Positions 43,701-52,001 of a stretch of DNA of 64,000 bases are shown piece after piece. The stretch is from positions 250,275-314,274 of the forward strand of contig OMXV01000001.1 of assembly GCA_900315075.1 (NCBI GenBank). The letters are read 5' to 3'. The notes under the pieces were generated by a model. The model did not search any database and was not told where the DNA came from. It saw only the letters and a program-made list of their open reading frames with translations. The translations under genes were made by a program, and so were the position numbers. The stretch comes from an uncultured Prevotellaceae bacterium. GTDB taxonomy: Bacteria > Bacteroidota > Bacteroidia > Bacteroidales > Bacteroidaceae. Numbering within the stretch: the first letter of the stretch is position 1; each line of letters opens with the position of its first letter.

Positions 43701-44384
43701 ATGAAAAAGCAATTATTCTTCCTGGTGGCAATTCTCAGTCTATTGTCAGTGACGCCTGCCTCTGCTCAACGTGGCCGTGGTGGATATGGCCATTCCAACT
43801 CCGGATACAGATACGGTGGCCACTCCCGCCACAGTTATACACCCAATATGTATGGAGGTCTTCGTTTCGGTTTATCTGCCTCTCACGTCAATTCCGATGC
43901 GCCCTATCTTGATGGTGGCAACACCCAGAGTGGTCTGAATGTTGGCGCTGTGGTGGGAGTTCAAATTGCCCCAAGCGCCCCTCTATTCTTCGAAAGCGGC
44001 CTACTATATACAGAGAAAGGTGGCAAGGGCAGTGATCATGGCGATAAGTTCACCTTCGACCTCAATTACATCGAGGTTCCCTTGGTTTTGAAATATTCTG
44101 CCTATGTAGCACCTGCCACTGCCGTGGAGCCATACGTGGGTGGCTATATGGCCTGCGGAGTCGGTGGCAAAATAAAGGATTTTGGTCAGCGTGCTGCTTA
44201 CAACAGCTTCAGTGATGGTGGATTCAAGCGTTTCGACGGTGGCATCCGTGTTGGTTGTGGCTTGGCTTACGAAATGTTATACGCAGAAATCGGCTATGAT
44301 TTCGGACTTGCCAATATCGGCGATGACGCATTCAACGACACCCACAATGGTGCCTTCTTCGCCAATATAGGCATTAATTTCTAA
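43701..44384 (+). CDS. Small outer-membrane beta-barrel protein (OMP_b-brl_2/PorT-like)
   Basis: The 227-residue protein has a signal peptide ending 'TPASAQ', a Gly/Arg/His/Tyr-rich linker ('RGRGGYGHSNSGYRYGGHSR', ~23-43) and an eight-strand-type barrel with 'GLRFGLSASHV', 'PLFFESGLLYTEKGG', 'YIEVPLVLKYSAYV' and a terminal Phe ('FFANIGINF'). This is the common Bacteroidota porin-like family; ligand unknown. A terminator follows. Confidence 0.82.
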   Translation: MKKQLFFLVAILSLLSVTPASAQRGRGGYGHSNSGYRYGGHSRHSYTPNMYGGLRFGLSASHVNSDAPYLDGGNTQSGLNVGAVVGVQIAPSAPLFFESGLLYTEKGGKGSDHGDKFTFDLNYIEVPLVLKYSAYVAPATAVEPYVGGYMACGVGGKIKDFGQRAAYNSFSDGGFKRFDGGIRVGCGLAYEMLYAEIGYDFGLANIGDDAFNDTHNGAFFANIGINF

Positions 44385-44416
44385 ACATACAATCAATAAA
44401 ATCGACACAGAGCCAC

Positions 44417-44460
44417 AGAGGTACAGAGGTTTATCTTCTGTACCTCTATTATTTTTATCA
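44417..44460. terminator. Terminator between the barrel gene and comEC
   Basis: AGAGGTACAGA-loop-TCTGTACCTCT and then ATTATTTTTAT; lies between convergent genes. Confidence 0.75.
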
Positions 44461-44466
44461 ATTTAG

Positions 44467-45996
44467 TTATGGTTTTCCAACGCTTACGAATTTTCTTCTC
44501 AATAGTCGGTTAGCGAAGACCAGAAGGGCAATAATGAAGATATAGACAAAAAGTAGTTGGAGGCGATTGATATGGATACCCTCGATACTTGAGCCAGGCA
44601 GTGATGAAACCCATGTGACAAGCGTATTTTGCAAATTCACCACGAAACGCAAGACCGCTGCCACCACTGCCATGGCTGGTGCCCACAGCGAAGCCACTAT
44701 AAGAACGGCAGTGGCATATATAATAAAAGTGGCCAAAGGTATCACGATGAAGTTGGTAATCAAGAAATAAACAGAGAAACGCCCAAAATAATAGGCAGTA
44801 AGCGGAGCCACACCTAATTGAGCACATAATGATACCACCACCATTGCCCATAGCCACTTCAAAATGGGATGAGAGAAGAGAAATTCCCTGTTTACGAGCC
44901 CATAGACGGGTTTATAGAGCACTAATATGGCCAGCACCGCCATAAACGACATCTGAAATCCCACATCGTAGAGGCATAGTGGATTTGCCACCAGCATAAC
45001 TATAGCTGTGAACGCTAATGCATTAAGTGACATACGGTCGCGACGTAGGATAGACACTAAGGCATAAATGGTAATCATCGTCGATGCCCTGACCACTGAA
45101 GGCGACAATCCCGTCAGCACCGCATACGACCATATGCCAGCTATAATCAGGAATTCCCGGAAAGCACCCATTCTCCTACTTCCCACCAAGAGCGACAAGA
45201 GCATATAGATAATGCCCAAATGCAATCCCGACAGCGCCAAGACATGTGATGCCCCTGAAATAGAATATACATCACGCATCTCTCGCGTAAGCCTCGACTT
45301 ATCGCCCATCGTCATGGCCATAGCCACCGCCATTTCATCATCATCGCCCAACCCCTCCAAATATCGGTCCATTGTCTGTTGTCTAAAGCGCATAGCCTTC
45401 AGCACCGTACGGTCAGTATAACTGAGTGAACTGATATCAACAACCTCTCTGTGCCATGCGTCGGCAAACACCAACGTTGTCGCAGTAAAACCATGACAAC
45501 GGAGATAGAGAGGATAATCGAAATTGGAATCATAGTAATTGGTGGGTGCCTCGAATATCGAAGAAAGCGCCAACCCGTCACCAACGGTTAGGTTATTCAA
45601 TTCGGGTCGAAGACTATCTCTCAAGACAGATGCTTTCACACGTCGGGGCAATGCCTCGTCTCCCACCACCCATAGGTCCATTCTCGCCACCTTCCCTCGC
45701 TGCTGCGGCTGACTTGCCACAACGGCATGGTAAGAGACCTCCCCTTGTGGCAGTGGTTCCATGAGCGAGTCCACACTCCTTGTTATCAAGAATCCTCCTG
45801 CGATAAATGCCGCCAGCATGATTGCCACCCCTTGAACTACCTCTTGACGGATAAGCATTGCAGCGACCACACATGCAGCCATTGCTGACAGCCATCCCCA
45901 CTGTGGCACTCCGCCCCATGTCTCGTATCCCACGAAGATACCTACCGCCAAGCATACGGCAATGCGCAGGAGAGGATGTAGCTGGAGAATTTTCAT
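44467..45996 (-). CDS. comEC: ComEC/Rec2-family DNA uptake membrane protein, no beta-lactamase domain
   Basis: The 509-residue protein has an N-terminal DUF4131-like part (two membrane segments, then 'YHAVVASQPQQRGKVARMDL') and the Competence domain with many membrane segments ('YSISGASHVLALSGLHLGI', 'LSPSVVRASTMITIYAL', 'FQMSFMAVLAILVLY'). The metallo-beta-lactamase-like C-terminal domain of longer ComEC proteins is absent; the protein stops after its last membrane segment. Start chosen at 45996 ('MKILQLHP'). Confidence 0.87.
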   Translation of the reverse strand: MKILQLHPLLRIAVCLAVGIFVGYETWGGVPQWGWLSAMAACVVAAMLIRQEVVQGVAIMLAAFIAGGFLITRSVDSLMEPLPQGEVSYHAVVASQPQQRGKVARMDLWVVGDEALPRRVKASVLRDSLRPELNNLTVGDGLALSSIFEAPTNYYDSNFDYPLYLRCHGFTATTLVFADAWHREVVDISSLSYTDRTVLKAMRFRQQTMDRYLEGLGDDDEMAVAMAMTMGDKSRLTREMRDVYSISGASHVLALSGLHLGIIYMLLSLLVGSRRMGAFREFLIIAGIWSYAVLTGLSPSVVRASTMITIYALVSILRRDRMSLNALAFTAIVMLVANPLCLYDVGFQMSFMAVLAILVLYKPVYGLVNREFLFSHPILKWLWAMVVVSLCAQLGVAPLTAYYFGRFSVYFLITNFIVIPLATFIIYATAVLIVASLWAPAMAVVAAVLRFVVNLQNTLVTWVSSLPGSSIEGIHINRLQLLFVYIFIIALLVFANRLLRRKFVSVGKP

Positions 45997-46115
45997 ATAG
46001 GAATGATTGACATGCAAAATACAATAAGTTCGACAAAAATACACAAAAAAAGCAGTATGTCCAAGTAATGAGTTGACAAATCAACCAGAATCTTGTATAG
46101 CTGAATAAAAAGCAT

Positions 46116-46123
46116 TATATTTG
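46116..46123 (+). promoter_or_regulatory. Probable -7 box for the epimerase gene
   Basis: TATATTTG is 35 bp before the ATG at 46159, with CTTG at about the -33 position (46092-46095). Confidence 0.5.
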
Positions 46124-46158
46124 CACCTAAACTATGAAACTAATCAAAGAATTCTAAA

Positions 46159-47034
46159 ATGGAACAACTAAAAAATGATTTTCTCACCATCGAAGTATCT
46201 TCACTTGGTGCCGAATTACAGAGTGTCAAAGACCTTAGTGGTCGTGAATATCTATGGCAGGGCGATGCCCGTTTCTGGCCCCGTCGCTCCCCCATTCTCT
46301 TCCCTATCGTCTGCGGCCTTTGGGAAGGTAAATACCGCCTTGGCAACAAAGAGTTTGCCATGGAGCGCCATGGTTTTGCCCGTGACAGCGAATTCAAACT
46401 CATCAAGCAGAGCGACACCCGTGTAACTTATGCTCTTGAGAGTTCGGAGGCAACGCTAAAAGTTTATCCCTATCATTTCATCCTCTCTGTGACCTACAAA
46501 CTCGAGAAAAACCGCATCCACGTGATTTGGCACGTCCACAACATCGACAAACAAGAGATTCACTTCCAGATAGGTGGTCACCCTGCCTTCAACGTTCCCG
46601 ACATGGCTGAGGGGGCCCCACTTGCCGGCGTCCTTCGTTTCGACAACGAGGGCACGGTTGAACGTATTTTCGGCGACGTAGGTGGCTGTATTCGTCCTGA
46701 CCGATCCCCCATGGAATGTAATAAAGGAGTTTGGAAGTTCACAGAAGAGAGTTTCAAGGATGATGCCGTAATCATCGATCGCAGCCAACTACATCAAATC
46801 AGTTTACTGGACAAGGAGCAGCATGCTGTTGTGACAGTGGATTTCAAAGCCCCTGCCGTGGGTATCTGGAGTCCCTATGGAAAGAATGCCCCATTTGTGT
46901 GCATTGAACCATGGTATGGCATCCATGATGCCGTGGATTATCATGGTGACTTCCGCAACAAATACCTGATGAACCATCTGCAGCCCGGTGCGTCGTTCAT
47001 GAGCCAATACAGCATCACCATCGGAGCTATCTAA
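46159..47034 (+). CDS. Aldose 1-epimerase family protein (LacX-like)
   Basis: The 291-residue protein has the galactose-mutarotase beta-sandwich: 'EVSSLGAELQSVKD', 'WPRRSPILFPIVCGL', the His motifs 'MERHGFARDSEF' and 'FQIGGHPAFNVPD' and a late 'CIEPWYGIHDAVDY' with the likely catalytic Glu. LacX-like members act on hexose anomers; the sugar is not fixed. It is a single gene with its own promoter. Confidence 0.88.
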   Translation: MEQLKNDFLTIEVSSLGAELQSVKDLSGREYLWQGDARFWPRRSPILFPIVCGLWEGKYRLGNKEFAMERHGFARDSEFKLIKQSDTRVTYALESSEATLKVYPYHFILSVTYKLEKNRIHVIWHVHNIDKQEIHFQIGGHPAFNVPDMAEGAPLAGVLRFDNEGTVERIFGDVGGCIRPDRSPMECNKGVWKFTEESFKDDAVIIDRSQLHQISLLDKEQHAVVTVDFKAPAVGIWSPYGKNAPFVCIEPWYGIHDAVDYHGDFRNKYLMNHLQPGASFMSQYSITIGAI

Positions 47035-47080
47035 AACCGATGATATCCAAAGCTGAAAGAAATTTGAAACAAAGAAAAAC

Positions 47081-48571
47081 TTATACCGACTGACGCTTTC
47101 TGAAGAAGCGGAAAGCACAAAAAGCTAAGATGACGGCAGCGGCAGCACCGCCAACATAAAGCAACGTAGCGTTGCCAGGACTGTCTAATACAGTTCCTGG
47201 CAATGCTGCTTGTATGGTGGAATCTGGGGTGCCGCTCTGATTGAGTACGGCAGCTCCATCGGTGTTTTTCAGCACCGGCTCCGGTTCTTCATAATTTACC
47301 TCGTAGATATTGACGGCATTACCGCCACCATTGCTACGTCCTTGCGATGTGACGATAACATAGCGTCCATCGTTGGAAATGTCCAAGCCCACGGGGTAGG
47401 AATCGACGTCGATGGAGCACACCACCTTCATAGAGCGTGTGTCCATTACATAGAGTTTGGATGCGAGGTTACATGCTGCGAACACGAAATGTCCACTGGG
47501 CGATATTTCGATGGTACGTGCACCAGCTCCCACCTGACAACTCTCCCACCCCTGCAATGTGGTGGTTTTGCCTGAGATATTGTGGGCTGCCTCCATGAAT
47601 TTATCCAATTTTATACGCTGCACATAACCAGCCTTATTGATACTGAGATACAAATATCCATCACGTATGACGAGGTGGCGCACATTGGGCATCATACCCA
47701 ACACACGTCCCAGATACTCCTGCGTCTTCATATCGATGACGGCAATTCCGCCATTCCCCCCCATACATCCCACGAGCAAGTATCGGTCGTCGGGTGTGAA
47801 GACCGTTCCACGAAGGGCGTATCCACTGTTGTTGTCACGGTCCACAGATTGTGTGAGGCTAAAATTCAGCGGCAACACATAATCTACTACAAGTAGTTTC
47901 TCGTGAAACCATTCGTCAGGATTAAGGCTCTCGATATTGACCAATCCCACGGTATTGTTACCCCAGTGTGTGATAGCCACATGGCGTCCGTCGTGCGAAC
48001 AAGCCACCATCTTTGGCAGTGGGCCCGTCTCCATGAGTTTGACGATTTCATCAGTTCGGGTATCGATAACCGCGATGGCTGATGGGTCTTGGGCATTAAG
48101 GTCGAACGTACGACGGTAGAATGGGATCCAAAGATATCTGCCACCATGCGAGAAAGTGGCCTCGACAGGTTTGCCCTGAAACGTATTTAAATTGTTGTGA
48201 TAATGTGTGAACGGATAGAAATCGCTGGGTTTGCTCCACAAAGCATCATCCTTGCCATCTTTGAAATCGTAGCGGATAACCTTGAGCCGCTTATGTGACT
48301 CCATGTCGTACACCACAGTGCAACATCCCTCCAATGAGTTGACATAGTATTTTGTGCCATCGGGATGAATATTGGCCGACTTGGGCGAATTGATATAGAC
48401 ATCGCTATATTGCTGAGGACAACGTGGATAATTGACATGCTTGGTAGCAAGCGTTAGAGAGACGGCACCACCCTCAGGTGTGCTTTTAGCACCCACAGAA
48501 GGGTGTATAATCGACTGTGCCGAGATATTGACAGTCACAGCCGACAGAAGAATTACAAATAGTTTTTTCAT
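47081..48571 (-). CDS. Secreted YVTN-like beta-propeller protein with C-terminal membrane anchor
   Basis: The 496-residue protein has a signal peptide ('LFVILLSAVTVNISAQ'), seven or so propeller blades with YVTN-type motifs ('IAVIDTRTDEIVKLMETG', 'LYVMDTRSMKVVCSIDVD', 'GLDISNDGRYVIVTS'), a Pro/Ser/Thr-rich linker and a C-terminal membrane segment ('LLYVGGAAAAVILAFCAF') followed by 'RFFRKRQSV'. The propeller is therefore outside the cytoplasm and held by its tail. YncE-like proteins bind DNA or other ligands; the function here is unknown. Confidence 0.8.
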   Translation of the reverse strand: MKKLFVILLSAVTVNISAQSIIHPSVGAKSTPEGGAVSLTLATKHVNYPRCPQQYSDVYINSPKSANIHPDGTKYYVNSLEGCCTVVYDMESHKRLKVIRYDFKDGKDDALWSKPSDFYPFTHYHNNLNTFQGKPVEATFSHGGRYLWIPFYRRTFDLNAQDPSAIAVIDTRTDEIVKLMETGPLPKMVACSHDGRHVAITHWGNNTVGLVNIESLNPDEWFHEKLLVVDYVLPLNFSLTQSVDRDNNSGYALRGTVFTPDDRYLLVGCMGGNGGIAVIDMKTQEYLGRVLGMMPNVRHLVIRDGYLYLSINKAGYVQRIKLDKFMEAAHNISGKTTTLQGWESCQVGAGARTIEISPSGHFVFAACNLASKLYVMDTRSMKVVCSIDVDSYPVGLDISNDGRYVIVTSQGRSNGGGNAVNIYEVNYEEPEPVLKNTDGAAVLNQSGTPDSTIQAALPGTVLDSPGNATLLYVGGAAAAVILAFCAFRFFRKRQSV

Positions 48572-48577
48572 TTTTTC

Positions 48578-48612
48578 TATTTAGGAGTTTGGGAGTATAG
48601 AAGTTTGGAAGT
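48578..48612. repeat. GGAGTTTGGGAGTAT-type repeat
   Basis: Degenerate 'GGAGTTTGGGAGTATAGAAG' units between the propeller gene and rsgA, of the same family as 9355-9480 and 30765-30815. Confidence 0.55.
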
Positions 48613-48620
48613 ATGGCCCA

Positions 48621-49553
48621 TCAATATGCCTGACGGTATTTGGCCTCGTCTTTATCGTCGAGCATACTCACATATGAATTATAGCGGCTTTGGGCAATAT
48701 AATGGTCTTCCACGGCTTTGAGCACAGCGCATCCTGGCTCATGGGTATGTGTGCAATTACGAAAACGGCATTGGTGTGAGAATTGGAAAATCTCCTTGAA
48801 ATAGCCACAGATTTCCTCCGGCTCCATATCGTATGCCCCAAAGCCTTTCACTCCAGGTGTATCAATGGCCCATCCTCCACCAGGAATACGAATCATCTCG
48901 CTGAAGGTAGTGGTGTGCATACCCGTGTTGTGTGCCTCGGAGATTTCCGCTGTGCGGAGATTAAGTCCAGGAATAAGCAGATTGAGCAATGTTGACTTCC
49001 CCACCCCACTGTTGCCACTGAAAAGCGAGATTTTATCATGAAGTACATCACGTAGTGCATCCATACCATCTCCCGTCTTTGCAGAGACTTGCAGACAGGT
49101 GTAGCCGATGGTCTCATAGAGTGTCACCATCATATCCTGGATATGCCGCTCCTGCTCGTCGAGCAAGTCGGTTTTATTGAACACGAGAACAACGGGAATC
49201 CTGTAAGCTTCTGCCGAAGCCAGGAATCGGTCGATGAAAGTGGTGGAAGTCTCGGGATAATTAATGGTGACAATGAGCAAAGCCTGATCGACATTTGCTG
49301 CGATGATATGGCTTTGCTTCGAGAGGTTGGGCGATTTACGCACAATATAGTTACGGCGGTCATCAATTTCATTGATAAACGCCGTCCCTTCTTGGTTACG
49401 GATAATATTTACCCTGTCACCAACCGCCACGGGGTTGGTGCTTCGTATGTCTTTTAGCCGGAAATTACCTTTGATTTTGCTTTCCACCGTTTCCCCATCG
49501 TCGGTGAGCACGGTGTACCAACTTCCAGTATTTCTGATGACGAGTCCTCTCAC
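48621..49553 (-). CDS. rsgA: Ribosome small-subunit-dependent GTPase RsgA
   Basis: The 310-residue GTPase helps late 30S maturation. It has an N-terminal OB fold ('[16 protein letters not shown]'), circularly permuted G motifs (G4 'VFNKTDL' before G1 '[14 protein letters not shown]' and G3 'DTPGVKGFG') and the zinc knuckle '[18 protein letters not shown]'. It is 3 bp downstream of frr. Confidence 0.96.
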   Translation of the reverse strand: MRGLVIRNTGSWYTVLTDDGETVESKIKGNFRLKDIRSTNPVAVGDRVNIIRNQEGTAFINEIDDRRNYIVRKSPNLSKQSHIIAANVDQALLIVTINYPETSTTFIDRFLASAEAYRIPVVLVFNKTDLLDEQERHIQDMMVTLYETIGYTCLQVSAKTGDGMDALRDVLHDKISLFSGNSGVGKSTLLNLLIPGLNLRTAEISEAHNTGMHTTTFSEMIRIPGGGWAIDTPGVKGFGAYDMEPEEICGYFKEIFQFSHQCRFRNCTHTHEPGCAVLKAVEDHYIAQSRYNSYVSMLDDKDEAKYRQAY

Positions 49554-49556
49554 GAG

Positions 49557-50117
49557 CTATACGGTCATGATTTCCTTGTTCTTTGCAGTAATAATCTCAT
49601 CAATCTTCTTGATGTACTTATCGTGGTGTTTCTGCAATTCAAGTTCAGCATCTTTCTCGTTGTCCTCTGAGAGTCCGTCTTTGATAGCTTTCTTGAGTTT
49701 TTCTTTGATGTCAGCGCGCACGTTTCTCACCTCCACCTTAGCCTTCTCTGCAATTTTATTGCATTGCTTGGTGAGTTCACGACGTCGTTCCTCAGTAGGT
49801 TGTGGTATTCCCAGACGAATAATCTCGCCATTGTTTTCCGGTGTGATACCGACATCGGAGTCCATGATAGCCTTTTCGATGGCACGTATCATTTTTTTGT
49901 CCCACGGACGAATAGCGATGGTACGTGCATCTGGGGTAGAGACATTTGCAACTTGGTTTAGTGGCACCATGCTGCCGTAGGAATCAACCCTCACACCGCT
50001 GACAATAGCAACGTTGGCACGTCCTGCGCGTATTTTGGCCAATGCTTCCTCGAGGAACATGGCGGCCATCTCCATTCTCTCCTCGGCTTCACTTAAAGTG
50101 GCTTTTACGTCAATCAT
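49557..50117 (-). CDS. frr: Ribosome recycling factor
   Basis: The 186-residue protein splits post-termination ribosomes with EF-G. It has 'LAKIRAGRANVAIVSGVRVDSYG', 'PLNQVANVSTPDARTIAIRPWD' and the helical C-terminus 'RRELTKQCNKIAEKAKVEVRNVR'. The start at 50117 ('MIDVKATLSEAEERM') fits the family; the frame is open to 50147 but adds non-family residues. Confidence 0.97.
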   Translation of the reverse strand: MIDVKATLSEAEERMEMAAMFLEEALAKIRAGRANVAIVSGVRVDSYGSMVPLNQVANVSTPDARTIAIRPWDKKMIRAIEKAIMDSDVGITPENNGEIIRLGIPQPTEERRRELTKQCNKIAEKAKVEVRNVRADIKEKLKKAIKDGLSEDNEKDAELELQKHHDKYIKKIDEIITAKNKEIMTV

Positions 50118-50212
50118 ATTGTGTCTAATTAGATTTATTGGGCACAAATGTAATTAAAAAATTATTTTCTCGCAAAAAATCAACGATTTTTTTGTCGTGC
50201 AAACGTTTAGAT

Positions 50213-50239
50213 GCGGACATACACGGGGTATGTCTCTAC
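50213..50239 (+). repeat. GCGGACATAC...GTATGTC palindromic repeat, copy 2
   Basis: Same hairpin as at 13236-13262, one base different (TCTCTAC versus TCCCTAC). Confidence 0.75.
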
Positions 50240-50697
50240 GTTGGCAACTCAAAATCAAACAACTTGTATCTTGTCAACTCGTCAACTTGTCAACTCTTTC
50301 AATCTTGCACTCATGCGTCTTCTCTGATCTATTTTTCTACGGAGGAAAGGAGTAAAGGGAGGATATTCAAACGGATAAAAAAGGTGTTTATTTGCTTTTC
50401 CTCAACGACCGTAGTTCGCCTCCTCATACTCCTCACCTCCGTAGAATAAAAAAAGACATAAGTACTCCTGAGTCTTCTCTGAAAGGAGTTTGGTCTGTTG
50501 GGGAGGAAGTCCTGACGGACAGGGATAAGCATAAAAACACATTTGCGAATATTTATGCACAAAGGACGTTTTTGCACTTGACATGATGAAAATGATGTAC
50601 TTTTAATTAATTTTGCACTGCGAAAGCGTAGGGGCATACCAGCTGAAAGACAACCTGAAACGATTAGACTTTAGTTGTTAGTTATTATTTCATTATT

Positions 50698-50844
50698 AGG
50701 GTGTCCAATATCACGTATTTTTTATATCAAGAATTATTAGAATTAAAGAATTTTTGCCATCAAATCGACTGATTAATAGGAGGATAGTTCTCAAATTCAG
50801 CAATTCGGGATGCTTAAAAATGAGAACAACAAATTGGACACCTT
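50698..50844. mobile_element. MITE-like element (candidate)
   Basis: Imperfect 12-bp terminal inverted repeats AGGGTGTCCAAT and ATTGGACACCTT bound a 147-bp AT-rich, non-coding unit that has an internal GTTCTCA/TGAGAAC pair. Both sides are flanked by a nearly identical 13-bp direct repeat, TTATTTCATTATT (50685-50697) and TTATTTCGTTATT (50843-50855), which could be a target duplication. No transposase is present. Confidence 0.4.
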
Positions 50845-50941
50845 ATTTCGTTATTTCGATATTCAATTCTCAATTTTCAATCTTCAATGGTAATGTCCCT
50901 TTAACTACCTTTTACAAAAGAGACACCCCGTTGTGACATCT

Positions 50942-51730
50942 CTACAACTTTTCCTCGACAAGATTTGTGAGATGGATGAATTGTGGGATGGAGAGTTGCT
51001 CTGGGCGGCAGGTCATCATTTCGTTGGCCATGAAAGTCTCGTCCATGACCTCAGGAGGGAGGATTTGCCGGAGGGATACACGCAGCATCTTGCGCCGCTG
51101 GTTGAAGACCGTCTTCACCACCCTGCGGAAGAGTTTTTCGTCGCATCCAAGATCTGTCACCTCGTTGCGTGTCATACGTATAACGGCACTCTTCACCTTT
51201 GGCGGCGGGTTGAACACCGTCTCATCCACGGTGAAGAGATATTCCACATGATACCACGCCTGTATAAGGACACTCAGTATGCCGTATGCCTTGTTACCTG
51301 GCTGCGAGGCGATACGCTGCGCCACCTCACGCTGAATCATGCCCGTACAACAAGGAATGATGTCCTTGTTGTCGAGCATTTTAAAGAATATCTGTGAGGA
51401 AATGTCGTAGGGATAATTGCCAGTGAGCACAAACGGATTCCCATCAAAGAGCGTATGGAGGTCCATACGAAGGAAGTCGTCGGCAATGATATGCTCTTTC
51501 AGAGCCGGGAAATGCTCATGGAGCCATCTGACCGACTCATCGTCGATTTCCACCACTTTTACCGGGCGTGGTTTCTCAATAAGAAACTGCGTGAGCATTC
51601 CCATGCCCGGCCCCACCTCCAAAACTGGAATATCGGGGCACGCATCGACAGTATCGGCGATATCCTTCGCCACATTGAGGTCGGTAAGGAAATGTTGTCC
51701 GAGGTTTTTCTTTGGTTTTACTTGACGCAT
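50942..51730 (-). CDS. rsmA: 16S rRNA (adenine1518/1519-N6)-dimethyltransferase RsmA
   Basis: The 262-residue enzyme dimethylates two adenines at the 3' end of 16S rRNA. It has 'KKNLGQHFLTD', the SAM motif 'LEVGPGMGMLTQFL', 'EIDDESVRWL', and the catalytic 'TGNYPYDISSQIFFKML' (family NLPYNIS), plus the C-terminal helical lobe. Complete and of normal length. Confidence 0.96.
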   Translation of the reverse strand: MRQVKPKKNLGQHFLTDLNVAKDIADTVDACPDIPVLEVGPGMGMLTQFLIEKPRPVKVVEIDDESVRWLHEHFPALKEHIIADDFLRMDLHTLFDGNPFVLTGNYPYDISSQIFFKMLDNKDIIPCCTGMIQREVAQRIASQPGNKAYGILSVLIQAWYHVEYLFTVDETVFNPPPKVKSAVIRMTRNEVTDLGCDEKLFRRVVKTVFNQRRKMLRVSLRQILPPEVMDETFMANEMMTCRPEQLSIPQFIHLTNLVEEKL

Positions 51731-51814
51731 AATTCAGGGGTAAGAGGTAAGAGGTGAGAGGTGAGAGATTACTTTTGATATATTAAGGAGGTAAGGAATG
51801 TGAGATCTAAAAAA
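51731..51814. repeat. GAGGTAAGAGGTGAGAGGTGAGAG repeat tract
   Basis: About five degenerate 'AGAGGTGAG' units at 51731-51772, of the family at 100-130 and 9520-9545, between tiny gene C and rsmA. Confidence 0.6.
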
Positions 51815-52000
51815 CTACTCATCCCACAGTCCTTTGTGAGATGTCATCTCTTCCTCGAACAAGCCATTGTTAGCATCCAGTTCACCACCATTGAGGGTTG
51901 GAGTCCCTGCCGGATTCTCACTAAAGCCATCATTGAGCAGTCTGATTCCCTTCATCGTGTAAATATCCACTTCAGGGATGATGTATAATTTCTTTCCCAT
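51815..52000 (-). CDS. Tiny protein, tryptophan-ended family, member C
   Basis: The 61-residue protein begins 'MGKKLYIIPEVDIYTMKG' and ends 'MTSHKGLWDE'. It has no signal peptide, membrane segment or Cys. Its ATG is one base after the amylase stop, so it is certainly in the same transcript. The start (Met, basic residues, Tyr, two residues, Pro) and the end (Leu-Trp-Asp-Glu) match the ORFs at 23241-23420 and 27051-27245, both also behind large secreted proteins. Function unknown. Confidence 0.75.
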   Translation of the reverse strand: MGKKLYIIPEVDIYTMKGIRLLNDGFSENPAGTPTLNGGELDANNGLFEEEMTSHKGLWDE

Positions 52001-52001
52001 A

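Larger units (their letters stand above)
50118..50941. repeat. 820-bp intergenic region: several repeats and a MITE-like element
   Basis: It holds the GACATACACGGGGTATGTC palindrome (50213-50239), 'GTCAACTTGTCAACTC' units (50274-50296), two oppositely facing copies of ACGGAGG(TG)AGGAGTA (50335-50362 and 50419-50446), a MITE-like unit (50698-50844) and TTGAAAATTGAG-type units on the minus strand (50860-50890). Open frames inside are short and built from repeats; none is called. No tRNA fold was found. Confidence 0.7.

Noticed and set aside
50138-50637. Frames of 60-103 codons around the frr-rsmA gap
   Set aside because: They change strand over the same bases and follow the ACGGAGG repeats; none has a conserved start or neighbour.
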